Positions 55,455 to 64,000 of a stretch of DNA of 64,000 nt are shown here, one piece after another. The stretch comes from Symsagittifera roscoffensis (Eukaryota > Xenacoelomorpha > Acoela > Convolutidae). Numbering within the stretch: the stretch's first letter is position 1; the number at the start of each line of letters is the position of its first letter. Both the position numbers and the translations under genes were made by a program. The stretch is taken from contig NC_087064.1 of NCBI RefSeq assembly GCF_963678635.1, forward strand, positions 31,596,369 through 31,660,368. Reading direction: 5' to 3'. The notes beneath the pieces are model-generated. The model searched no databases, was not told the origin of the DNA, and was given only the letters and a program-made list of their open reading frames with translations.

Positions 55455-58349
55455 TTATAGTTTCTTTGAGTTTACACAGCTATTGCAGCAGTTTATTCTC
55501 CATGTGCATGGGACACTTTCCTCATATTTACTGATGAAATATATCCAGAAAACGTTTTTGAGGCTTGATTTGAGTCTTTCGTATTTCATCGCAAACAGGT
55601 CTTCTTCTTCCTGAGTCTGTAAAATTTTGTTTGCTAGTATAGGTGTTCTGTGCCAGAAATTGCTTTTCGATTTTTCGTAATGATAATTTTTATGCGGTAA
55701 GTTATTTTTCGTTGATCTTCTTGTTGGGGCTGTAGATTCTTTGAACTGAACAAATTGTCTCCAATGGAAGTTATATTGGTCGTTTATTATTTTATGAAGC
55801 AAGAGAATGTCGTGCATTTCGTGGTAGAGAGACAGTGGAAGCAGGTTTATAGTTGATGTTGTTACATGACAGTATCCAACGTGTAGCTTTTCTTTGGACA
55901 TCTTCAATAATTTTTAATTCACACTTATTTGCTTTCCATATGGGTGAGCCATATGACACAATTGGGGTTACATATCCACAGTAGGAGTTCAGTTTCATTT
56001 TTAAGCTCGCTGATTTTGAAATATTTCTTTTAATTAAAAATAAGCAGCCTATTGCTTTTTGGGCTCTTATTTTTGCGTGTGCTGACCAGTTTAGGTTGTT
56101 GGTTATTTGTATACCAAGGTCTTTTTCTGAACAGGTTTTTTCAAGTATATGGTCACCGAGATACATGTTTAGGTCAAGTTGGGGGTCTTTGAATATTATA
56201 TTGTGACATTTTTTTCAAATTAAGACTCATGGAATTATCTTTGCACCATAAGTTGATCGTGATTAGGTCATGTTGGAGCAGGGAAGGGTTCGTTGCAACA
56301 ATTTTATAATCGTCTGCGTAACCATAGCACGAGTTGGTGAGTGATGACGGTAAATCGTTGATGATTGTAATGAAGAATACTGGCCCTAACAGTGAGCCTT
56401 GAGGTACGCCGCTACTAACTTCAAGATGGCTGGATACTGCCGCACCTATTCGTACTTGCTGTTTTCTGTTGGTTAAGTAGTTTGCTAATAGTTTAAGTGA
56501 GTTTCCTGATATGCCAAATTTATTGAGTTTATATATGCACAAGTCGTGAGGAACTTTGTCGAAAGCTTTTTCGAAGTCTAAGTATATTGCCTGTAGAGAC
56601 TTGATATTAGGGTTATCAAAGTCATCATAGATTTTGTCGAGGAATTGGAGCATTTGCAGAGTTGTCGATCGTTTAGGACACAAGCCAAATTGGCTGTCAT
56701 GGATTTGCGAGAAGATCTTTGGTGAGATTTTAAGGAAGATAAGTTTCTCTAAGACTTTGGATACTGCAGTTAGCAGGCTGATGGGCCTGTAGTTTGTGAC
56801 CGATTGCTTGTTTCCATTTTTAAAAGTTGGGATGATTTGGCTAAGTTTCCAGATCGTTGGAAATGTTGCTTTGTTTGTGATGGTGTTATAAATCAGTTTT
56901 AGAGATGAAGTTATGCTATCTGCTAAATTGGTTAGGACTGTGTTACCGAGTCTATCTGGTCCTCTTGCTATTTGGAGGTTTAATGTTTTAAGGATGTCGT
57001 ATATCTCATTTTCAGAGAAATTGAAGCATTTGATTGAGCCAGGTAATTCAGCTATTGGTAAAATGTTTTCATTCTGTTTAATGTTAAAAACGCTTACGAA
57101 GTAATTGTTTAGAAGATTAGCTTTACCGTGCTCTGTTGATTCGGTTTTTTCATTCCAGTACATTGTTTTTGGAGTACTTGAGTTTTTTTCGTATGCCTTT
57201 AAAGTATTTTTGGAGCTTTGAGAAATTTCTGCCCTTGAAAGTTGATTCTTCGAAATTTTTCTGATCTAATTCGGATAAATGATCTACAAGGTTTTTAAGT
57301 CTTTCAAGATTGCGGTTATTAGTATGAGTATTTTTAAAGGCTACTTTTTTTGATGCTGTGTTGAGTCTTTTGATAATATTGGAGGTTTCAGGTGTGATCC
57401 AAGGTGCTAGGTTCATACGGTGTTTGGTCTGTTTTTTCATGTGTTTTTCTAGTGCTATATATAGCCAGAGGTACCATGAGTTGATTAAGTGGTCAAAGTT
57501 AGAGTAACAGTACGGTTGAAATGGGTGTTCCAAAATGTATTTGTTTAAAGTAATCCAATCGACGTTGTTTAATGAGAAGACACCAAAGTCCAGAAAGTCG
57601 GATCCGTGTTGTATGGGAGTGGCTTTTTCGTCATTGTGTGTAAGAGATGATATCGTGATTAGAAAAGGGTTGTGGTCTGATAATTCTCTTTCCTGGTGTG
57701 AGAAGTGTTTTTTCATATGGTTGTCTATCGTGGTGTTTAAAATAATGTCGGGGTTGTTGCAAAGGACAATATCTAATTGGTCATGAGGGGGTTCGATAAA
57801 CTGTTGAAAGTTCATATCAGTAAAAGTCTGCAGTACTAATTGTTCGTGTTTTTGGGTTGATTGCAAGGTTTGCCAATGCGTATTAGCGAAGTTGATGTCA
57901 CCAACCAATAAAATATTTGGGCATTGAAATTCATTTGAGTAGTCAGTTAGCATATTCAATAGTTTGTTGAAGTCATCTGTGGATAGCTTATATTTGCTTT
58001 CGTTCGGGGCACTGTAGATACAGCATAGGATGAGAGGTGTCGGAGTGTTAAGGAGGAGTCCAACGCAGTCCGTAGTGTGTATTTCAAGTTTTGTGAAAGC
58101 TAGGGATTGCTTAACAGCAATAAGCACGCCCCCGTGTTTCGATTTTGTTGAGTTGGTAGGTCTATCACATCTAGTTATTATGTGTGCAGGCAGAAAAAGC
58201 GCGTTGTCAGGGATATTTTCAGTTAACCAAGTTTCGCTTAAGCAAATGATGTCATAATCGTTCGATAGTATTATATTGCTGAATATAATACTATCGATAA
58301 GTTTCATACGTCTATTTATATCCAGTATACTTCGTGTATTGAATGACAT
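55455..58349 (-). pseudogene. LINE ORF2: endonuclease and reverse transcriptase (three frameshifts)
   Basis: Endonuclease frame 58,349-57,150: 'MSFNTRSILDINRRMKLID', 'DIICLSETWLTENIPDNALF', 'HGGVLIAVK', 'NILLVGDINF', 'LDIVLCNNPDI' and 'LSDHNPFLI', so the apurinic-endonuclease catalytic set is present. Reverse transcriptase frame 57,163-56,174: 'VTNYRPISLLTAVSKVLEKL', 'IYLDFEKAFDKVPHDL', 'SSGVPQGSLLGPVFFI' and catalytic 'GYADDYKIV'. The C-terminal frames (56,166-55,792 and 55,907-55,455) carry 'EKDLGIQITNNLNWSAHAKI', 'VQRKATRWIL' and a final 'CTWRINCCNSC' Cys motif. The breaks lie in overlaps of ~14 and ~115 bp, or follow a stop after 'MSQYNIQRPPT', typical of decay. Confidence 0.92.
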
Positions 58350-58367
58350 AACATTCAGCGATTCTAG

Positions 58368-58730
58368 TCAGTTGTCATTTCTAGTCTGAATTGTGCTGTT
58401 TTCCTCCGGTTTAATTGTAACTTTTGTCCAGGTGTCGTCTACTTTTTCATGCAGTTCTAGGTTTCTGATTCGAAGATTTTTGGGGTTTTTACCACTGCTG
58501 ATGAGATTTCTACGTTCTCTCAGGATGGCGTTTTCCAGTTTCATTTCTTCGACTGAGAGTTCCTTACTTATGAAGACATTTTTGTCATAATTTTTGAGGG
58601 CCGGTGTTGATGATAGTATCAAGTCTATTTCTCTTGGACAGGTTACTCGTACCAGTATAGTTCTGTGGTTTGCTCGTTCTTCGCTGTTCTGTGGTTTGCT
58701 GTTCTGTGGTATAGTTCTGTGGTTTGCCAT
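58368..58730 (-). pseudogene. LINE ORF1 C-terminal remnant (RRM-like)
   Basis: The last ~95 codons ('RTILVRVTCPREIDLILSST', 'VFISKELSVEEMKLENAILR') match the end of ORF1 of the LINE at 60.3 kb ('VFISKSLTSDELALEKLILK'). This fits the nucleic-acid-binding ORF1 fold of CR1-type elements. The first ~25 codons ('MANHRTIPQNSKPQNSEE') come from the local short tandem repeat, not from ORF1. It stops 19 bp before the endonuclease frame. Confidence 0.75.
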
Positions 58731-58893
58731 GCATTAACTGTCGAAATACGACAAAAAACGATAAAAAATTACGAGCCAGAGAATCTGACAAACTGCTTAG
58801 TAACCAATTGTCCTAGCCCCTGTATTAGTAAGTAACATTTGGTAATGCTCAGAAATAGCTTCAACTTGGACATGAGAGAAACTTATCCCTTAC

Positions 58894-59300
58894 CAAACGC
58901 TGCTTCCATGAGCTTCAAAAACTCCAATCTCAACTTCATCATGATTTTTCAATGAGTTCATAACATCGTGGTGGGTTCCAAAACGATCTTCCAGAGAGTT
59001 AACAGTATCAAAAGCAGTTCTTTCGAACCTTTCGCTCTTTTCGAAACGCTTTCTGGGAAAGTTTTCGAGACATTTGCTGATTTCATTTTCACATTCACGA
59101 TCTACGCATGCGCTTCGGGGAACAGATCTGCACTTTGGACAGCTGGGATAGTCCCGTTTGACAGCCAACCACTGACTTATGCACTCTACGCAGAAAGTGT
59201 GCTTGCAAGGCAACAACTTTACTGGTTGTTGGAAAAGGTGCAGACATACAGAGCACTCCATTTCTGAATTGCTCTTATCCCCAAGATTCTTTTCCATCAC
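58894..59300 (-). CDS. RING-finger protein, first coding exon
   Basis: It is 135 codons from the ATG at 59,300 to a splice donor (GTTTG|GTAAGG) at 58,894 in phase 2; without splicing a stop follows at once. Residues 16-57 form a C3HC4 RING: C16, C19, C32, H34, C37, C40, C54, C57 ('CSVCLHLFQQPVKLLPCKHT', then 'PSCPKC'). An acidic/basic helical stretch follows. RING domains of this type usually act as E3 ubiquitin ligases. The placement of an N-terminal RING recalls TRIM-like proteins, but no B-box or further exon is visible downstream, where the LINE at 55.4-58.7 kb begins only ~160 bp away. Further exons must lie past the LINE or outside the window. Confidence 0.8.
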
Positions 59301-60260
59301 TGTATTGTCATTAGTTAATACAAAACAACGTCATTATTGGCATGTCGTTACTCTTAAAAGATACAGACTAAACGTCTGCCAATGAATTACAGGCCAAATA
59401 ACTCCATTTATAAGTTAATTGTGTAACATTTGCCGGTAGTACATATCGACGGAAAATAAAACTCAATCCTTAATGATTGGCTAGCGTATAAAAAGAGCTT
59501 TACGTGTCTCTACCAATTGCTGTGCCAGTCGGTCATGTCTGGAAGTTTGACCTTGAGGGACACGAATATACGTGATTTTGGAGTGAAGTTTTAATTTTCA
59601 AAATTTCGAATGGAGCCTGTCATGCTCAGTTTTCTCGCAACAACTGAAAAAATTAAAATGAAAAATCAGAACGACCGAATTTACAATTGCGGGAAAATAC
59701 TTAAGAAAACAGCAGGAAATTGCTATTCGCAATTTCCAGATACAAAATAAGACACGAGTAGAGCCGTCTTATCCTGAAATAGGAGGCAAGATAATCACGA
59801 GAGAAGAGTACAATTATTCGAACTGAACCAGAGTGAACCTTCAATGGAAAGGTGGACGGCTGGAGTGTCCCAATGGTTCAGACTAAAACTTCAATTCTAG
59901 AGTCTAAACTTATTTCCTTTATTAAAACTTATTAGTATTGAACTACTCAAGTTATTATATTTAATTCTCGAGTTGCTCATGAATTTAATTACTCCCTATT
60001 CTCGAGTGTGTCGACATGTGAGTTCCAAATTTAGTTTTCTCGAGTGTGTTTGATGATTTTTATGTTGAGATAAGGCGAGTTTTAGGTTGATCCATCCAAA
60101 ATGGATCAAAGTTCCACTTATTAAATAGTTTCATATTTTGAGTATGCGAACCAGACGTGCAGATGGTTTAGAACCAAATTGTATGTCATTTATTGAAAAT
60201 AACATTTGTAAATTGATGTTTTATTGTCATTTAGAGTAGTTTATTGTAAAAATCCTGACG
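59301..60260. other. Intergenic spacer upstream of the RING exon and LINE
   Basis: No gene supported. A repeated 'ctcgag(t/tt)' motif (59,965-60,045) is seen. The far end probably belongs to the 5' UTR of the downstream LINE, whose start cannot be placed. Confidence 0.5.
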
Positions 60261-60364
60261 ATGCACATAGTTGCGAAAACGTTTGAAATTTACTTTTTAG
60301 CAAAAATTTCTTCAGACGTGCAGACTCAGTATCCACAACGGGTGTTGTCACAACGGATAGCGGA

Positions 60365-61069
60365 AACTGTGCGAAATGCAAGAAGACTGGAGAACCTGGA
60401 TCACAATAAATACAGTGCGATATTTGTGATGAGTGGTTTCATAATGCCTGTTGCGGTCTACCACCTGATCTTATCCCACAAATTACTAAAGCTAAGTTAC
60501 TGTTATTCAGATGCAATATTTGCTTATCAAAGAAAGCTTTACCTGTTTCTCATGTTCCTGTTCAACATGCTATCAAGGAAGCTCTTTCAGAGTTACCTAA
60601 TACTGTTGATAAATTAGTGAAGGACAACTTATCTACTATTTTACCTGCTGTTAACACTCAGTCAAGAGTATCTACTGAGAATCTAGAACGCAAACTTGAA
60701 ATTCGCATTCAGAACCTTCCTGAACCAACTGATAAAACACAGTTGAAAAGGATGGAGTCTGATGAAAACCTTGTATCTGATGTACTTAAGCATTTGAATT
60801 AGTGGGATCGACATAATGTATCCTCAATTAAGCGTTTGGGTCAATTCAAATCCACTAATACACGAGCTCGGTCTGTTTTGGTGAAATTTTCCAATGAATG
60901 GACTGCTAGCAAAGTTCTGAAAAAAGCACAACTTCTCAAAGAATTTCGCACACCAGTGTTTATATCGAAGTCTCTAACAAGTGATGAACTTGCATTGGAA
61001 AAACTAATTCTCAAGAAACGCTGGGAATTAATCAATAGCGGAATTCCAAAGCAAGATCTGAAAATTTGA
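60365..61069 (+). pseudogene. LINE ORF1 with PHD zinc finger and RRM-like domain (two nonsense codons)
   Basis: One continuous frame reads a PHD-type zinc finger: 'CAKCKKTG', then 'IQCDICDEWFHNACCGLPPD' and 'FRCNIC', with all eight ligands in C4HC3 spacing. A coiled linker follows ('LSELPNTVDKLVKDN', 'NLERKLEIRIQNLP'), then the nucleic-acid-binding end ('RARSVLVKFSNEW', 'TPVFISKSLTSDELALEKLI'). It is interrupted only by TAA at 60,407 and TAG at 60,800. PHD fingers in ORF1 are known in some CR1-group elements of invertebrates. The start codon is not identified. Confidence 0.8.
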
Positions 61070-61129
61070 AATTTACAACTCTTTCACAAAGACATTGTCG
61101 TGGATATTACTGCATGACTGACCAGTGTA

Positions 61130-63970
61130 ACAGTTGTATCTTGGAATGCTCGTAGTTTGGTCAGCCTTGACAAACGTTTATCCTGTATCAAACTTCTACA
61201 AATCATGTCTCCTGATGTTTTGTGTTTATGCGAAACTTGGTTAAGCTCCAATGACACAAATATTTTACCTAATACAGGTTATTACACAAATTCACAAACT
61301 GCCCGAAAAAATGGCAATCACGGCGGAGTTGCAATACTTGTGCGTGATGGTTTAAACCTGGCGGTTTGGGACTGCACTTTACCTGATTTTGATTTTGCTT
61401 GCGGCACTGTCTTAAGTACAGATCCTCAAATCCTTATCTTATCGGTTTATAATCCCCCCGCCACATCAAATTATAGAGTATCATCCACACATTTATCTCA
61501 GTGTCTGGAGTTATACACTTCAAAGTTTCTGCATGATTTTCCTTGTGGTATTATTTCTATTTTTGGTGATTTCAATATGCCAGACGCGTGTTGGATATCT
61601 CACTCTGCCACTACCGCTAGTTCCCAGGCTGTGATCGACAATTTTGATTCGTTGAATTGTGTCCAACTAGTGACTGAGCCGACGCATATTTGCGGCAACA
61701 CGTTAGATATTTTTGTTACAAATCAACCTGAGCTGTGCTCAGTGAATGTGGAACCAGACCATTTTACATCCGAGCATTATCCTGTTACAGTTATTTTCCA
61801 TGTGTCTAATTCTGAAAGCATCACTTCTGATTTACCTAATGACATTCCAATTTATTCTAAAAACACTTTTAACATCAATGTTTTCATGAATTCTTTAGTT
61901 ATATTTGATTGCCTTTTCCAAGTTTATTTTCAAATGATTCCGACTGATTTTTATCTTGCGTGGTATGATGCTATGATCAAGTCGGTTCAGACTTCTATTT
62001 GCCTGAAATGCAAGAAAAGATCTATGTTACCATTCTATTTTTCTAGCCATTCCGTACATCTCAGTAACAAAGTCTCTACGGAGAAGCGTAAATTGGCGAA
62101 ATTCAATTTGCTCTATTCGACATTGTTGTCTGATCTTCAAAGAGATTTGAATAACTCGATTGAGCTAGACAAAATTACATTACTGTCTTCTCTTCATTCA
62201 CTTGATACTAACGACTGTTTCAAAATTCTTCACAAACTTTCTGGCAGCACACCAATTCCTTCTGTTGTTAAATTGGGAGCATCATGTGCTTCTACTGATA
62301 ACACCAAAGCCGATTTGTTTAATAACTTTTTCTGTTCTGTGTACAAAAGCGAAACGTTTACGTATAATGGTTGTTCTGATAATACTTTCATTAACTTGCG
62401 CGAATTATCGTTTGGTGAAAGTGATGTAAATAGTTTACTTAAAAAGGTACCAGATACCACAGCAGTTGCAGCTGATGGCATTCCACCATTTGTTCTCAAA
62501 TGTAATGCTGATGCACTCACGCCTATGGTATATATTCTATTCAGTCAAATTGTTACCTGCTGTATTTGGCCCGATTTTTGGAAAGAGGCGTTTATCATGC
62601 CTTTTCATAAGTGCGGGTCAAAATCTGACATTACAAATTATCGTGGAATTAGTATTTTACCGCGCTTATCGCTTTGCTTGGAAAAACTGCTTTTTAATTT
62701 CATTTATTCTAATGTTCGACACAAACTTTCTCGTAGACAGCATGGCTTTGTTAAAAAGCGCAGCACGTTTACACAATTGTTGGAATATGTTGAAAATATT
62801 TACAAATGTATTGATGCCAATCAAAATTACTGTTCTGTATATTTTGACATTCAAAAGGCTTTTGACTCTGTGTCACACAAACAGTTGCTGAACAAGTTGT
62901 TTTCTTTTGGTTTTGACGAAAATTTTATCATGTTAATTTCATCTTATCTTTCCAATCGCTCACAAAGAGTACGTATTAACAATATTCTATCTTACAAAGG
63001 TTACATCTCTAGCGGTGTACCACAAGGAAGCATTCTAGGACCACTTTTATTCCTTATTTATATCAATGACCTCCCGGATGTTGTCAAGTATTCCTCACCG
63101 TCTTTATTTGCTGATGACCTGAAACTGCTTTATCGAGACAACTGTCATGACAATTTTCAGTCTGATTTAGATTCGGTAGAGACCTGGGCAACCCAAAACG
63201 GTCTTGATTTTCATCCAGACAAAACTAAATTCATTTCAAACAATAGCTTTATTTTCAACCTTTATCTTAACGGGTCAGAAATATGCTCTGTTGATCATAT
63301 CAAAGACTTGGGTATTTAAATCTCGCCTACTTTGTCTTGGAATCACCATGTTTCTGCGAAACTTGGTGAAGCCACGAAGTGTTTTCATTATTTAAAGCGT
63401 AATGTTCCTTTCAACTCACCTGTTAAAACTAAGCTTCAAATGTAAATTTCTTGTGTGAGGTCCATTTTACTTTATAACTCTTGTATTTGGTACCCAAATT
63501 TATCAAAGCTACTTGATTTGGAAAAATTCCAGAAAAAGGCAGTAAAGTGGATAATTGGTTCCACTAATTATACTGACAGTCTTGTGATGTTAAACATACT
63601 GCCTATTTGCTATCAAATTATTTTTACTGATTGTCTTCTCTTCTTCAAACTGTTACATAGCTCATATGACTTCGATATTAATGACCATGTTGCTGTTAGT
63701 GAATCGAGACCGGGTAACAGATCCAGTCAGAAAATGGTATTCTCTGTACCTCTTACCCGCAAATTCTGTTCCCTTGGGAGCTTTTTCCAAAGAACAATTC
63801 ATAGCGTCAATAGTGTTTTAGCAAAAGTCGACATCAACTCTACAACTACAGTCTCACAAACCAAGACTCTACTGTTCAATTTCCTTAAACAGCAACTTCA
63901 ATCAACCTTCAATCTCAACAATCCATGCACTTTCTTCATCAAATGCCGTTGCAACACATGTCGTTCCTGA
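61130..63970 (+). pseudogene. LINE ORF2: endonuclease and reverse transcriptase (two nonsense codons)
   Basis: Endonuclease: 'SWNARSLVSL', 'DVLCLCETWLS', 'NHGGVAILV', 'IFGDFNMPDACW', 'TLDIFVTN' and 'SEHYPV', where the usual SDH catalytic Asp is Glu. Reverse transcriptase: 'ITNYRGISILPRLSLCLEKL', 'VYFDIQKAFDSVSHKQLL', 'SSGVPQGSILGPLLFLIYIN' and catalytic 'LFADDLKLLY'. The C-terminus has 'KFQKKAVKWIIGS' and ends 'CTFFIKCRCNTCRS'. The frame is unbroken from ~61,130 to 63,970 except TAA at 63,317 and TAA at 63,443. The first ATG in frame is at ~61,205, but homology starts earlier, at 'SWNARSL'. Confidence 0.92.
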
Positions 63971-64000
63971 ACATTAACAATTTAACTCAAAGCTTGAGTT

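Larger units (their letters stand above)
55366..58735 (-). mobile_element. CR1/L2-like non-LTR retrotransposon (LINE), frameshifted
   Basis: On the minus strand, in order: a remnant of ORF1, an endonuclease, a reverse transcriptase, a C-terminal region with a Cys motif, a short 3' UTR and a 3' tail of (TTA)n at 55,370-55,391. The tail of short tandem repeats without poly(A) fits CR1/L2-type elements. The 5' end is truncated inside ORF1 and abuts short repeats of 'ttctgtggtttgc' at 58,660-58,735. Frame changes at ~57,155, ~56,170 and ~55,900 show the copy is dead. Confidence 0.93.
60261..64000 (+). mobile_element. CR1/L2-like LINE with PHD-finger ORF1, nearly complete
   Basis: ORF1 and ORF2 follow each other in the order expected, with no frameshift between 60.36 and 63.97 kb, only in-frame stops. 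The element is related to but distinct from the LINE at 55.4-58.7 kb: the same ORF1 end, the same final Cys motif ('CTFFIKCRCNTC'), diverged elsewhere. The 5' boundary is uncertain and the 3' end runs to or past the window edge. Confidence 0.92.

Noticed and set aside
60407-63445. Stop codon reassignment (TAA/TAG) suggested by the LINE
   Set aside because: eIF2-alpha and the TMCO3-like gene have no internal TAA or TAG and end in TGA and TAG, so the standard code fits. The LINE stops are mutations.

Overview
This window is animal nuclear DNA: spliced multi-exon genes, an eIF2-alpha gene, tRNA-derived SINEs, a BEL/Pao retrotransposon, two CR1/L2-like LINEs, MITEs and a long satellite array, all in AT-rich sequence. 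The phylum cannot be fixed from the sequence; an invertebrate with a repeat-rich genome is most likely. No bacterial feature (operon, Shine-Dalgarno site, CRISPR) is present. Layout: 1-14,291 is an A-rich tandem satellite with nested periods (about 0.5 kb, about 1 kb, and a recent 3.45 kb higher-order copy). 14.3-17.7 kb is non-coding, with decayed repeats and a 101-bp foldback. 17.7-19.3 kb (-) is a two-exon gene with a probable MATH/TRAF-like domain. 19.7-20.2 kb is a Tc1/mariner relic, followed by hairpin-rich repeats. 21.1-39.9 kb (-) is one TMCO3-like antiporter gene: exons 1-2 at 39.9-38.7 kb and exons 3-5 at 29.1-27.1 kb. A 4.7-kb tandem duplication placed a second, broken set of exons 3-5 at 24.2-22.4 kb. 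Intron 2 holds a 7.5-kb BEL/Pao element (30,991-38,494) with almost identical LTRs and a perfect 5-bp target duplication. 41.4-45.5 kb (-) is a complete six-exon eIF2-alpha gene. 45.5-55.3 kb is mostly mobile-element debris (SINEs, a MITE) plus an intact 1.5-kb non-autonomous LTR element. 55.3-58.8 kb (-) is a frameshifted LINE, 58.9-59.3 kb (-) the first exon of a RING-finger gene, and 60.3-64.0 kb (+) a second LINE whose ORF1 has a PHD finger. The most unusual object is inside the BEL/Pao element. Between the end of pol and the polypurine tract/3' LTR, on the opposite strand, lies a spliced gene of about 250 codons with a JmjC-type cupin signature (HxD...H), its own intron and its own AATAAA signal. 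The pol gene of the same element is scrambled: the first half of the reverse transcriptase is missing from its place and sits inside the integrase, where it replaced the first catalytic aspartate region. The LTRs differ at only one of 202 positions, so the insertion is recent and was probably mobilised in trans. This makes it a candidate non-autonomous retroelement carrying an antisense dioxygenase-like gene. The host genes have no shared pathway: eIF2-alpha is translation-initiation housekeeping, the TMCO3-like protein is a predicted membrane cation/proton antiporter, and the MATH-like and RING proteins resemble signalling or ubiquitin adaptors.
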